64,000 nucleotides of DNA from Pseudomonas hunanensis (GTDB taxonomy: Bacteria; Pseudomonadota; Gammaproteobacteria; Pseudomonadales; Pseudomonadaceae), in assembly GCF_013393325.1 (NCBI RefSeq), contig NZ_QJRC01000089.1, forward strand, positions 1 through 64,000. Reading direction: 5' to 3'. The notes below the pieces were generated by a model. The model was given only the letters and a program-made list of their open reading frames with translations, ran no database searches and was not told where the DNA came from. Each line of letters starts with the position of its first letter. The first letter of the stretch is position 1. The translations under genes and the position numbers were made by a program. Below are positions 8,569-17,790 of the stretch, in pieces.

Positions 8569-9458
8569 GGGGTATTCATCTCTACAGGCTGACGGTCATG
8601 GGCTTGAAGCAAGCGCAATGCCGCCTGCGGGGTATCGAACAGAAAAACATCGGGCAGCGCGCAAGCCTGCAAGCGGGCTTCGTGCAGGGGCAGCGTAGCG
8701 CCGCCCAGCAGCGTGATACCGGGCATGCCTTGCAGGGTGCGTAGCAGCGCCTTGTCATCGATGCGTGGGCCCAGATGCAGTAGCACGGCCCGTGGCTTGA
8801 GCGCATTGACCGCGTGGTGCAGTTGCGGGCCGGCGACTGGGTGCTCGAACACTTCGACCGGCACGCCGTTGCTGGTGAACAGCCAGGCGCACAACCACAG
8901 GCCTGGGCTGAAGGCCCGCTCGCAGTCCTCCACCAGCAATACGGCGGGGCCTTGCAGCAATTGGTTGTCGTGGTAAATGCGGGCGCCGAGCTTGCTGCGC
9001 AGCCAGCTGTGGAAAAACACTTGCTCAAGCCGCGCATTGAAGTAGTTGCGCCACCGCAGGTCGAGCAGATCGAGCAGTGGCAGCAGCAATTGCTCGCACA
9101 GGGTGACGGCCGGGTACAGGGCCATGGCCTGGTTGAGCTGTTGGTCCAGCGTGCGCTGCGACAGGTTGGCGATGGCCTCGGTCAATTGGAACTGCCTGGC
9201 CTGCCAGTCGCCTTTGGGTGGCGTGCTGGAGGGTTTGTCGAGCAGCTCGCGTACTTGACCGACCGATGCGCCTCGCTGCAACCAGCCAAGGATCGCCTCG
9301 ACCCGCTCGAGCTGTTCCAAGGGGTACAGGCGATGCCCCTTGGCGGTGCGCTGGGGTTTGAGCAGGCCATACCGGCGTTCCCAGGCGCGCAAGGTGACCG
9401 GATTGACGCCGGTACGGCGGGCCAGTTCACCGATGGGCAGCAAGGTTTCAGACTGCAT
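8559..9458 (-). CDS. MerR-family light-response regulator (LitR/CarH-like, without an obvious B12 site)
   Basis: A 299-residue regulator. Residues 1-75 form a MerR-type winged helix-turn-helix (IGELARRTGVNPVTLRAWERRYGLL, then GHRLYPLEQLERV). Residues about 85-160 resemble the helical cap and 165-290 the cobalamin-binding domain of CarH/LitR photoreceptors. The ExxHxxG cobalamin motif is absent, and the cap has Trp136 and Glu145-Gln146 where CarH has Trp...Glu-His. That matches what I recall of class II LitR proteins (PplR1 of P. putida KT2440), which do not need B12 and work with LOV photoreceptors encoded elsewhere. It overlaps tudS by 11 bases and phrB by ten. Confidence 0.88.
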   Translation of the reverse strand: MQSETLLPIGELARRTGVNPVTLRAWERRYGLLKPQRTAKGHRLYPLEQLERVEAILGWLQRGASVGQVRELLDKPSSTPPKGDWQARQFQLTEAIANLSQRTLDQQLNQAMALYPAVTLCEQLLLPLLDLLDLRWRNYFNARLEQVFFHSWLRSKLGARIYHDNQLLQGPAVLLVEDCERAFSPGLWLCAWLFTSNGVPVEVFEHPVAGPQLHHAVNALKPRAVLLHLGPRIDDKALLRTLQGMPGITLLGGATLPLHEARLQACALPDVFLFDTPQAALRLLQAHDRQPVEMNTPCT

Positions 9459-10416
9459 TGCGCAAGCCCAGGCTTTCAGGGTGCGGTTGCAGGTAGGCCT
9501 GCTGCTGCAGGTACGGGTCAGGGTGCTTGCGCAGATGGTGCTTGAGCAGGGTCAGGGGCACTACCAGCGGCACGACGCCCTGTTGGTACTGGCCGATGAC
9601 CGTCTGCAACTCGGCCTTGTCCTGCTGCGTCAGGGCATCCTTGAAGTAACCGCTCAGGTGCTGCAGCACGTTGCAGTGGGTGCCGCGGCTGGCGCAGCGG
9701 CGCAGGGCCTGCATCAGTTGGCTGAAATAGCGCGGGCCGAAGCTGAGCGGGTCGTCATCCTTGCTCATGCTGCCAAGCAGGCGGCCGAGGGTGCGATAGG
9801 CCTGCGGGTTGTTGGCCATCAGCAAATACTTGTAGCGCGAGTGAAAGCGCACCAGGGCGCCACGGCTCAGCCCTTCGGCCAGCAGGCGCTGCCAGTCGGC
9901 GTAGGCGTATACGCGGCTGATGAAGTTCTCGCGCAGCACGGGGTCATGCAGGCGGCCTTCTTCTTCAACGGGCAGGTCCGGGCGCAGAGCGCAGAAAGCG
10001 TGGGCATAGACGCCACGCCCGCCATGCAAGGCTGGGTGGCCGTTGGCCTGGTAAACCTTGACCCGTTCCAGGCCGCAAGAAGGTGACTTCTGCATGAAAA
10101 TGTAGCCGCAGATGTCGTCGAGCTCAGCCGCCATTTGTTCGCCATAGGTGCGCAGCGGGCCGGTCAGGTCCATGCCAGGGTCGCGGGTGCCGACCACTTC
10201 GGGTTGTTCGGGGTTGCCTACCAGGCGAATGGGGTCACGCGGAATGCCCAGGCCGATTGCCACTTCCGGGCACACGGGCAGCCATTCGAAGTGTTGTTCC
10301 AGCTGTGTACGGCAAAGATCGGAGGCCTTGTGGCCGCCGTTGTAGCGCACGCTGTGCCCAGTCAGGCAGGCACTGATGGCGATACGCGGCTTGCTGCAGG
10401 CGAAAGAGTCGAGCAT
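9448..10416 (-). CDS. tudS: DUF523-DUF1722 protein, probable thiouracil/4-thio-UMP desulfidase (TudS-like)
   Basis: A 322-residue two-domain protein. The DUF523 domain (about 10-155) has three conserved cysteines, Cys17 (ISACLTG), Cys49 (PVCPEV) and Cys114 (SPSCGLERV), which hold a [4Fe-4S] cluster in TudS desulfidases. The C-terminal DUF1722 domain (about 185-305) is the YbgA family, which also sits beside the photolyase gene in E. coli. From memory, a P. putida DUF523-DUF1722 protein was shown to desulfurise 4-thio-UMP. The ATG at 10416 has a strong GGAGG site. It is the first gene of the tudS-merR-phrB-SDR operon, whose promoter carries two operator-like repeats. Confidence 0.85.
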   Translation of the reverse strand: MLDSFACSKPRIAISACLTGHSVRYNGGHKASDLCRTQLEQHFEWLPVCPEVAIGLGIPRDPIRLVGNPEQPEVVGTRDPGMDLTGPLRTYGEQMAAELDDICGYIFMQKSPSCGLERVKVYQANGHPALHGGRGVYAHAFCALRPDLPVEEEGRLHDPVLRENFISRVYAYADWQRLLAEGLSRGALVRFHSRYKYLLMANNPQAYRTLGRLLGSMSKDDDPLSFGPRYFSQLMQALRRCASRGTHCNVLQHLSGYFKDALTQQDKAELQTVIGQYQQGVVPLVVPLTLLKHHLRKHPDPYLQQQAYLQPHPESLGLRNAV

Positions 10417-10435
10417 GGCTGCCTCCGAAAAAACC

Positions 10436-10459
10436 TGTACATTACTAAAAACTTGTACA
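10436..10459. promoter_or_regulatory. Operator-like direct repeat TGTACA-N12-TGTACA before the light operon
   Basis: Two TGTACA hexamers (10436-10441 and 10454-10459) separated by exactly 12 bases, lying 20 bases upstream of the tudS start codon. This fits the consensus T(G/A)TACA-N12-TGTA(C/T)A that I recall for PplR1, the light-response MerR regulator of P. putida. Because TGTACA is its own reverse complement, the site reads the same on both strands. Confidence 0.85.
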
Positions 10460-10485
10460 GGTTTATTCCAGCACAGCCCAGCCGT

Positions 10486-10509
10486 TATGCAAACCAGTAT
10501 TTTTGTATA
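10486..10509. promoter_or_regulatory. Second, imperfect operator-like repeat TATGCA-N12-TGTATA
   Basis: Hexamers TATGCA (10486-10491) and TGTATA (10504-10509) with the same 12-base spacer. One base in the first hexamer departs from the T(G/A)TACA-N12-TGTA(C/T)A consensus. It lies 26 bases upstream of the perfect site, just beyond the stop of the renalase-like gene, so it could be a second binding site for the tudS operon promoter. Confidence 0.55.
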
Positions 10510-10517
10510 GCGCTACA

Positions 10518-11543
<1,026 letters not shown>

Positions 11544-11554
11544 TCAGGCAAACC

Positions 11555-11578
11555 TGTACAATGCAGAACTTTTGTATA
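11555..11578. promoter_or_regulatory. Operator-like direct repeat between renalase-like gene and epimerase gene
   Basis: TGTACA (11555-11560), a 12-base spacer, then TGTATA (11573-11578). On the minus strand it reads TATACA-N12-TGTACA. Both readings fit T(G/A)TACA-N12-TGTA(C/T)A. It lies 51 bases upstream of the renalase-like start codon and about 110 bases upstream of the divergent epimerase gene; the closer gene is the more likely target. Confidence 0.8.
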
Positions 11579-11690
11579 AGGTTATTCCGCTTTGGTGGTA
11601 GGTTGGCCTATGTTTATCCGAGAGCGTCGGGTCAAAAAAGTGCCTTGATGTTAAAAATAGACCACCGCCGCACTCTGCGAGGACACAGCC

Positions 11691-12596
11691 ATGCATATAT
11701 TGCTGACAGGTGGCACCGGTTTGATTGGCAAGCATCTGTGCCAGTACTGGCTTGGCCAGGGGCATCGGCTCACGGTATGGAGCCGGCGTCCTGAGCAGGT
11801 GGCGAAAATTTGCGGTAGTGGCGTGCGTGGCATCGCCCGCCTGGAGCAACTGGAAGCAGACGATCATCTTGATGCGGTGGTCAACCTTGCCGGTGCGCCA
11901 ATCGCGGATAGGCCCTGGACGGCGGCCCGGCGCAACGTGCTGTGGGCCAGCCGCGTCACCCTCACCGAGCAGCTGCTGGCGTGGCTGGGCTCCCGTGAAC
12001 AGCGCCCGCAAGTGCTGATTTCCGGCTCTGCGGTAGGCTGGTACGGTGACGGCGGCGAACGCGAGCTGACCGAGGCCTCACCACCGGTGCGGGAAGACTT
12101 CGCCAGCCAGTTGTGTATTGCCTGGGAAGAGACGGCACAGCGTTCTCAAGCGCAAGGAATCCGCGTGGTATTGGTGCGCACCGGGTTGGTGCTGGCCAGC
12201 GATGGCGGCTTTTTGTCGCGCCTGCGCGTGCCCTTCAAACTGGGGCTGGGTGGGCCTTTGGGCGGTGGGCGGCAGTGGATGCCCTGGGTGCATATAGACG
12301 ACCAGGTCGCCCTGATTGATTTTCTCTTGCAGCACAAGGATGCCAGCGGTCCTTATAATGCCTGCGCCCCAGAGCCGGTGCGCAACCGTGAGTTCGCCAG
12401 GCGGCTGGGCCGTGCGCTGCATAGGCCGGCGCTGCTGCCTGTACCGGCGCTGCTGCTCAAGGCCGGCCTTGGCGAAATGTCGACCTTGCTGCTGGGCGGC
12501 CAGCGGGCGCGCCCGGTGCGCTTGCTGGCGGCGGGCTTCACCTTCCGCTTCAACGATCTGCAATCGGCGCTGGACAACCTGTCCAGCCGCCTCTGA
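11691..12596 (+). CDS. TIGR01777-family epimerase (YfcH-like NAD-dependent epimerase/dehydratase)
   Basis: A 301-residue extended-SDR protein. It has the N-terminal nucleotide-binding [11 protein letters not shown] (about residues 6-16), [13 protein letters not shown] in the middle, the [14 protein letters not shown] segment that contains the catalytic Tyr-type region of the family, and a C-terminal DUF1731-type domain (about 250-298). The physiological substrate is not known for this family. It is divergent from the renalase-like gene and lies 13 bases upstream of hemH, with which it probably forms an operon. Confidence 0.9.
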   Translation: MHILLTGGTGLIGKHLCQYWLGQGHRLTVWSRRPEQVAKICGSGVRGIARLEQLEADDHLDAVVNLAGAPIADRPWTAARRNVLWASRVTLTEQLLAWLGSREQRPQVLISGSAVGWYGDGGERELTEASPPVREDFASQLCIAWEETAQRSQAQGIRVVLVRTGLVLASDGGFLSRLRVPFKLGLGGPLGGGRQWMPWVHIDDQVALIDFLLQHKDASGPYNACAPEPVRNREFARRLGRALHRPALLPVPALLLKAGLGEMSTLLLGGQRARPVRLLAAGFTFRFNDLQSALDNLSSRL

Positions 12597-12609
12597 CATA
12601 GGACGCTGC

Positions 12610-13623
12610 ATGACCGATCACGCCCTGCTGCTGGTCAACCTGGGTTCCCCGGCCTCCACCTCGGTGGCCGATGTGCGCCGCTACCTCAACCAGTTCCTGA
12701 TGGACCCCTATGTGATCGACCTGCCTTGGCCGGTGCGGCGCTTGCTGGTGTCACTGATCCTGGTCAAGCGCCCGGAGCAGTCGGCACATGCCTATGGTTC
12801 GATCTGGTGGGAGGAGGGTTCGCCACTGGTGGTGCTGACCCGTCGCCTGCAGGCGGCAATGGTCGAACACTGGCCCCATGGCCCGGTGGAAATCGCCATG
12901 CGCTATGGCCAGCCGGCTTTGCCCGAAGTATTGGAGCGCCTGGCCGCCCAAGGCGTGCGCAAGGTGACGTTGGCACCGCTTTATCCACAGTTCGCCGACA
13001 GTACGGTGACCACGGTGGTCGAGCTGGCGAAACAGACGGTCAGTGAGCGCGGGTTGCCGTTGCAGATGCGCGTGCTGCGGCCGTTCTACGATCACCCTGA
13101 CTACATCGAGGCACTGGCTGCCAGCGCCCGGCCGTACCTGGAGCAGGATTACGACCACCTGCTGCTGAGCTTCCACGGTTTGCCGGAGCGGCACCTGAAG
13201 AAGCTGGACCCGACCGGTAATCACGACTTCCAGGCAGCTGACTGCTGCAAGGATGCCAGCGCCGAGATGCGCGCTGTGTGCTACCGCGGGCAATGCCTGG
13301 CTACAGCCAAGGCCTTTGCTCAGAAAATGGGCATACCCGATGGTAAGTGGTCGGTGTCGTTCCAGTCGCGGCTGGGGCGGGCCAAGTGGATCGAACCCTA
13401 TACCGAGGCGCGGTTGGACGAGCTGGGCAAGGCGGGCGTGAAGAAGCTGCTGGTGATGTGCCCGGCGTTCGTCGCCGATTGCATCGAAACGCTGGAAGAA
13501 ATCGGCATGCGGGGCAGCGAGCAGTTTGTAGAGGCTGGCGGGCGAGAGCTGGTGCTGGTGCCGTGCCTGAATGATCACCCGGAATGGGTGAGGGTGTTGG
13601 CGGATATGTGTGAAAAGGCCTGA
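12610..13623 (+). CDS. hemH: Ferrochelatase
   Basis: A 337-residue enzyme that inserts Fe(II) into protoporphyrin IX in the last step of haem synthesis. Family features include [20 protein letters not shown] at the start, [13 protein letters not shown] around residue 190 (the metal-handling His), and [17 protein letters not shown], followed by [16 protein letters not shown] containing the catalytic-side Glu. The open frame extends upstream into the epimerase gene, but the family start [14 protein letters not shown] fixes ATG 12610. It is the second haem-synthesis gene in the window, unlinked to hemA. Confidence 0.96.
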   Translation: MTDHALLLVNLGSPASTSVADVRRYLNQFLMDPYVIDLPWPVRRLLVSLILVKRPEQSAHAYGSIWWEEGSPLVVLTRRLQAAMVEHWPHGPVEIAMRYGQPALPEVLERLAAQGVRKVTLAPLYPQFADSTVTTVVELAKQTVSERGLPLQMRVLRPFYDHPDYIEALAASARPYLEQDYDHLLLSFHGLPERHLKKLDPTGNHDFQAADCCKDASAEMRAVCYRGQCLATAKAFAQKMGIPDGKWSVSFQSRLGRAKWIEPYTEARLDELGKAGVKKLLVMCPAFVADCIETLEEIGMRGSEQFVEAGGRELVLVPCLNDHPEWVRVLADMCEKA

Positions 13624-13630
13624 ATAGCTG

Positions 13631-13735
13631 GGGGCTGCTCTGCAGCCCTTTCGCGACACAAGGCCGCTCCTACAAGCAGATCGCGATCCCCTGTAGGAGC
13701 GGCCTTGTGTCGCGAAAGGGCTGCAGAGCAGCCCC
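13631..13735. repeat. Paired REP elements between hemH and uraA
   Basis: A long inverted repeat: GGCTGCTCTGCAGCCC followed by TTTCGCGACACAAGGCC, then CGCTCCTACA, is mirrored on the other side of a short AGCAGATCGCGATCCC loop. It fills the gap between two convergent genes and can act as a terminator for both. The same GGAGCGGCCTTGTGTCGCG family occurs at 21555-21659, 44124-44240 and 61417-61535. Confidence 0.88.
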
Positions 13736-13741
13736 GCGATC

Positions 13742-15016
13742 TTAAGGCAACTGGTCATCCAGCTTCTTGTGCTTCCAGCCATCGTTGCCCGGCAGGATCA
13801 GATTCAGGGCAATAGCCACGATGGCGCACAGGGCGATGCCCTTCAGGCCCCAGTCATCCGGGCCGTCACCACTGCCGATCAGCACGCCGCCGATGCCGAA
13901 CACCAGGGTCACCGACACGATCACCAGGTTGCGTGCTTCGGCCAGGTCGATCTTGTGGCGGATCATGGTGTTCATGCCCACTGCCGCAATCGAGCCGAAC
14001 AGCAGGCACAGGATACCGCCCATCACCGGTACCGGAATGCTCTGCAGCAGCGCGCCGAACTTGCCGATGAATGCCAGTGTGATGGCGAAAATCGCCGCCC
14101 AGGTCATGATCTTCGGGTTGTAGTTCTTGGTCAGCATCACCGCGCCGGTCACTTCGGCGTAGGTGGTGTTGGGCGGGCCGCCGAACAGGCCGGCTGCAGT
14201 GGTAGCCAGGCCATCACCCAGCAGGGTGCGGTGCAGGCCGGGTTTTTTCAGGTAGTCACGGCCAGTCACGCTGCCGACCGCGATCACCCCGCCGATATGC
14301 TCGATCGCTGGCGCCAAGGCAACCGGTACGATGAACAGAATGGCCTGCCAGTTGAACGCAGGTGCGGTGAAATTGGGAATTTCCAGCCACGGTGCAGCGG
14401 CGATCTTGGCTGTGTCGACCACGCCAAAGGCGAATGACAGGGCAAAGCCCACCAGTACGCCGGAAATGATCGGTACCAGGCGGAAAATGCCTTTGCCGAA
14501 CACGGCGACGACCAGGGTTGTCAGCAGGGCTGGCATGGAGATCAGCATGGCGGTCTTGTACGGCATCAGTGCCGCGCCGTCGCCACCCTTGCCCATCGCC
14601 ATGTTGGCGGCGATTGGCGCCATGGCCAGGCCGATGGAGATGATCACCGGGCCGATCACCACCGGTGGCAGCATGCGGTCGATGAAGCCAGTGCCTTTGA
14701 TTTTTACCATCAGGCCCATGAAGGTGTACACGAAGCCTGCAGCCATCACGCCGCCCATGGTCTCGGCCAGGCCGAACTGGCCCTTGGCGAGGATGATCGG
14801 GGTGATGAAGGCAAAGCTCGAGGCCAGGAACACCGGCACCTGGCGGCCGGTGACCAGCTGGAACAGCAGCGTGCCGATGCCGGCGGTGAACAGCGCGACG
14901 TTCGGGTCGAGGCCGGTGATCAGGGGCATCAGCACCAGCGCGCCGAATGCCACGAAGAGCATCTGCGCGCCCGAAACGACCTGGCGCCACAGCGGGTCGT
15001 TGAAGCCGTCCTGCAT
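13742..15016 (-). CDS. uraA: Uracil permease (NCS2 family)
   Basis: A 424-residue inner-membrane uracil:proton symporter. The sequence is almost wholly hydrophobic helices (about 14 segments) with family motifs such as ISIGLAMAPIAANM and, around residue 235, PVALAPAIEHIGGVIAVG, where the Glu contacts substrate in UraA. GLFGGPPNTTYAEVTGA around residue 280 is the second substrate region. It lies two bases downstream of upp on the same strand, so import and phosphoribosylation of uracil are co-expressed. Confidence 0.95.
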   Translation of the reverse strand: MQDGFNDPLWRQVVSGAQMLFVAFGALVLMPLITGLDPNVALFTAGIGTLLFQLVTGRQVPVFLASSFAFITPIILAKGQFGLAETMGGVMAAGFVYTFMGLMVKIKGTGFIDRMLPPVVIGPVIISIGLAMAPIAANMAMGKGGDGAALMPYKTAMLISMPALLTTLVVAVFGKGIFRLVPIISGVLVGFALSFAFGVVDTAKIAAAPWLEIPNFTAPAFNWQAILFIVPVALAPAIEHIGGVIAVGSVTGRDYLKKPGLHRTLLGDGLATTAAGLFGGPPNTTYAEVTGAVMLTKNYNPKIMTWAAIFAITLAFIGKFGALLQSIPVPVMGGILCLLFGSIAAVGMNTMIRHKIDLAEARNLVIVSVTLVFGIGGVLIGSGDGPDDWGLKGIALCAIVAIALNLILPGNDGWKHKKLDDQLP

Positions 15017-15018
15017 GG

Positions 15019-15657
15019 TCAGGCGTCCTTTTGCTTGGTGCCGAAGATCTTGTCACCGGCATCGCCCAGGCCCGGCACGATGTAGCCGTGTTCGTTCAGG
15101 CGCTGGTCGATCGAGGCGGTGTAGATCTTCACGTCCGGGTGGGCTTTTTCCACCACTTCGATGCCTTCTGGCGCGGCGACCAGCACCATGGCGCGGATCT
15201 CTTTGCAGCCGGCCTTTTTAAGCAGGTCGATGGTGGCGACCATCGAGCCGCCGGTGGCCAGCATCGGGTCGATGATTAGGGCCAGGCGCTGGTTGATGTC
15301 CGGCGCGAGCTTTTCCAGGTAGGTGTGGGCTTCGAGGGTTTCTTCGTTACGGGCAACACCGACGGCGCTGACCTTCGCCCCAGGGATCAGGCTGAGCACG
15401 CCGTCGAGCATGCCGATGCCGGCGCGCAGGATCGGTACTACAGTAATCTTCTTGCCGGCGATTTTTTCAACCGAGACCTTGCCACACCAGCCATCGATCT
15501 CGTAGGTTTCGAGGGGCAGGTCCTGGGTGGCTTCATACGTCAGGAGCGCGCCGACTTCCTGGGCGAGTTCGCGAAAATTCTTGGTGCTGATATCGGCACG
15601 GCGCATCAGGCCGAGCTTGTGGCGGATCAGCGGATGGCGGATCTCACGAGTGGGCAT
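15019..15657 (-). CDS. upp: Uracil phosphoribosyltransferase
   Basis: A 212-residue enzyme that makes UMP from uracil and PRPP. Present are [15 protein letters not shown], the PRPP-binding [17 protein letters not shown] and the C-terminal [13 protein letters not shown] that binds uracil. The frame is open to 15681, but ATG 15657 gives the standard family start [19 protein letters not shown]. It is the first gene of the upp-uraA operon and divergent from hpt. Confidence 0.96.
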   Translation of the reverse strand: MPTREIRHPLIRHKLGLMRRADISTKNFRELAQEVGALLTYEATQDLPLETYEIDGWCGKVSVEKIAGKKITVVPILRAGIGMLDGVLSLIPGAKVSAVGVARNEETLEAHTYLEKLAPDINQRLALIIDPMLATGGSMVATIDLLKKAGCKEIRAMVLVAAPEGIEVVEKAHPDVKIYTASIDQRLNEHGYIVPGLGDAGDKIFGTKQKDA

Positions 15658-15819
15658 AGGGGGGCTCCGAAAGGCGGGCAAAAAAACCGCGCTAGATTAA
15701 TCTATTCAGCCTGTGCTGTCGTCTGGTCATTCTGGACGTTAGTCCATAAATGCTTGATCTGTGACGAGCGGATGCGTACCTTTGCCCGCTTTTCCAAAAT
15801 GCACCCCCCGGAGAGCGCC

Positions 15820-16377
15820 ATGTCCGCCGATCTCGAGCATATCCGTCAAGTCATGCGTGAAGCTGACTGCCTGTACACCGAAGCCGAAGTCGAAGCGGCC
15901 ATCGCCAACGTCGGCGAGCAAATCTGCAAGGACCTGCACGACAAGAACCCCGTGGTGTTCTGCGTGATGAACGGCGGCCTGATCTTCTCCGGCAAACTGC
16001 TGACCCACCTGCAGTTCCCGCTGGAAGCCTCGTACCTGCATGCCACTCGTTACCGCAACCAGACCAGCGGCGGTGAGCTGTTCTGGAAGGCCAAGCCGGA
16101 AGTCTCTTTCATCGATCGCGACGTACTGATCGTCGACGACATCCTCGACGAGGGCCACACCCTCAGCGCCATCATCGAGTTCTGCAAGCATGCCGGCGCG
16201 CGCTCGGTGTACACCGCAGTGCTGATCGACAAGGATCACGACCGCAAGGCCAGCCCGGACCTCAAAGCCAACTACGTAGGCCTGCCTTGTGTCGATCGCT
16301 ACATCTTCGGCTATGGCATGGACTACAAAGGTTACTGGCGCAACGCTAACGGCATCTTCGCCGTAAAGGGGCTGTGA
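15820..16377 (+). CDS. hpt: Hypoxanthine-guanine phosphoribosyltransferase
   Basis: A 185-residue type I phosphoribosyltransferase for purine salvage. The PRPP motif is VLIVDDILDEGHTLSAI near residues 102-118; the C-terminal DRYIFGYGMDYKGYWRN matches the HGPRT-like group. ATG 15820 is chosen because GGAG lies six bases upstream; an in-frame ATG at 15799 has no such site. The stop overlaps the GTGACC ahead of the cupin gene, so the two are coupled. With upp-uraA on the other strand it makes a small salvage island. Confidence 0.92.
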   Translation: MSADLEHIRQVMREADCLYTEAEVEAAIANVGEQICKDLHDKNPVVFCVMNGGLIFSGKLLTHLQFPLEASYLHATRYRNQTSGGELFWKAKPEVSFIDRDVLIVDDILDEGHTLSAIIEFCKHAGARSVYTAVLIDKDHDRKASPDLKANYVGLPCVDRYIFGYGMDYKGYWRNANGIFAVKGL

Positions 16378-16379
16378 CC

Positions 16380-16853
16380 ATGCGCCAGCCTGCGTTCATC
16401 GACCAATCGCTGTTCGCCGGGCTGGCCGAAAAGGCTGCTGCCAACCCGCGTGGGCGGCAGCACCACAACTTCCATGAAATGGAAGATCCCTGCCACCGCA
16501 TGGCGGTCGGGCTGCAGCCGAGCACCTACATTCCACCGCACCGCCACCTGAGCGACGACAAGGCGGAGACCTTGCTCGTGCTCAAGGGGCGCTTCGGCCT
16601 GTTGATCTTCGACGAGCAGGGCGCCGTGACCGACAAGCGGGTGCTGCAAGCGGGTGGCGACTGTCTGGGTGTGGACCTGGCGCCCGGTACCTACCATGGG
16701 TTGGTGGTGCTGGAGCCGGACAGCATCCTGTTCGAATGCAAGGCCGGCCCATACCGGCCGGTGGGCGAAGGTGAACATGCACACTGGGCGCCACGTGAAG
16801 GCGAAGACGGCGTCGCCCAATACCAGGCCTGGATGCTTGCGCAGTTCGATTGA
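16380..16853 (+). CDS. WbuC-family cupin-fold metalloprotein
   Basis: A 157-residue protein of the WbuC type: an N-terminal helix region (RQPAFIDQSLFAGLAEKAAANPRGRQHHNFH) and a cupin barrel whose metal ligands are likely the histidines in YIPPHRHLSDDKAETLLVLKG and the His of GTYHGLVVLE. In other bacteria WbuC sits in polysaccharide loci; here it follows hpt by two bases, which says little about its role. ATG 16380 is preferred to GTG 16374 because AAGGGG is eight bases away. Substrate unknown. Confidence 0.8.
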   Translation: MRQPAFIDQSLFAGLAEKAAANPRGRQHHNFHEMEDPCHRMAVGLQPSTYIPPHRHLSDDKAETLLVLKGRFGLLIFDEQGAVTDKRVLQAGGDCLGVDLAPGTYHGLVVLEPDSILFECKAGPYRPVGEGEHAHWAPREGEDGVAQYQAWMLAQFD

Positions 16854-16904
16854 TGTTGCTTGTACCCGGCATGCTAGAGTGCTCCTTCATACAAGGAGCC
16901 TCAC

Positions 16905-17375
16905 ATGCGTGCGATTCTTCCCCTCCTGCTGGCCGTCAGCCTGCCACTCGCCGCCGCACCACTGCACAGCCAGTTCCTGCCACCCGATGATCAGTCCCTG
17001 CGCCAGGAAGCACCGACCAGCCAGCAATTGCTGCAAGTGACCGACTATTCGGTGGTCGTAGGTGCCCAGCGCCAGTCCGACCAGCAACCGATCCCGATCA
17101 CCTCGTCGTTGCAGGTGCGCCTGAAGGGCAAACCGCTGAGCAAGGGCGCGACCATCGCTCAGGTGCTGCTGACCTTCGACGGTGAAGCCGCCAAGAGCCT
17201 TAAAAAGCCCGTGTATGACGAAAAAAGCCGCACCTTGAGCCTGAATTACCCGGTTAGCGATTACCGCGTAATCATGGACCTGTTGCGCAACGAAACCCTG
17301 TACGTGCAATTTCTCACCTACGGCAACGGCCACATCTGGGCCGACCTGCACACCGGTACCGTACGTACGCGTTGA
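16905..17375 (+). CDS. Secreted protein of unknown function
   Basis: A 156-residue protein with a Sec signal peptide (MRAILPLLLAVSLPLAAA), so periplasmic or outer-membrane associated. The mature part is a compact mixed domain with LQVRLKGKPLSKG and LNYPVSDYRVIMDLLRNE; it has no cysteine and no recognised catalytic motif. It has an AAGGAG binding site and stands alone between two short intergenic gaps. I recognise it only as a protein conserved in pseudomonads. Confidence 0.75.
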   Translation: MRAILPLLLAVSLPLAAAPLHSQFLPPDDQSLRQEAPTSQQLLQVTDYSVVVGAQRQSDQQPIPITSSLQVRLKGKPLSKGATIAQVLLTFDGEAAKSLKKPVYDEKSRTLSLNYPVSDYRVIMDLLRNETLYVQFLTYGNGHIWADLHTGTVRTR

Positions 17376-17443
17376 GGCGCGTAGCCTGCGGGGGGTAAAC
17401 TGCCGGCCTTCGAAATTCCGTGATGGTCCAGTTGGAGTCGGCA

Positions 17444-17734
17444 ATGCGTAAAGACAAGAAACAGGTAATCGGTGACGAAATCAGCGACGACTACATCAAG
17501 TCGTTCCTTCAGTTCGAGCCGGCCGATGGTGTGACCTCGCCGTCGGCGCACAAGCTGGTCAAAGCCTACCGTGGCCTGCGCGTCGACGATTTCGAGCGAT
17601 TTGTCGGTTTCTTCGTCGAAGCAGGCCTGGACTTGGATGGCAAGGACGAGCACGGCAAAACCTTCGTCGAGCAGATTGCCGACCAGCGCAATGCACCTGA
17701 GTACATCGAGATTATCGACAACGCCCGCGGCTGA
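17444..17734 (+). CDS. PA4642-type conserved small protein
   Basis: A 96-residue acidic soluble protein beginning MRKDKKQVIGDEISDDYIKSF. It resembles PA4642 of P. aeruginosa, in which the gene also lies close to mqo. No function is known. ATG 17444 is selected because GGAG lies six bases upstream; an earlier in-frame start at 17420 lacks one. The gene ends at a strong bidirectional terminator shared with mqo. Confidence 0.78.
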   Translation: MRKDKKQVIGDEISDDYIKSFLQFEPADGVTSPSAHKLVKAYRGLRVDDFERFVGFFVEAGLDLDGKDEHGKTFVEQIADQRNAPEYIEIIDNARG

Positions 17735-17748
17735 CCAAGGTCCAGCCA

Positions 17749-17776
17749 CAAAAAAACGCCCCGAGGGGCGTTTTTT
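17749..17776. terminator. Bidirectional terminator between PA4642-type gene and mqo
   Basis: Hairpin AACGCCCC-GA-GGGGCGTT flanked by an A run on the left and a T run on the right, so it can stop transcription from both sides. Confidence 0.92.
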
Positions 17777-17790
17777 CGTTACCGGGCGGA

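Noticed and set aside
7306..8592. 428-codon plus-strand frame across the photolyase gene
   Set aside because: Shadow of phrB; no domain.
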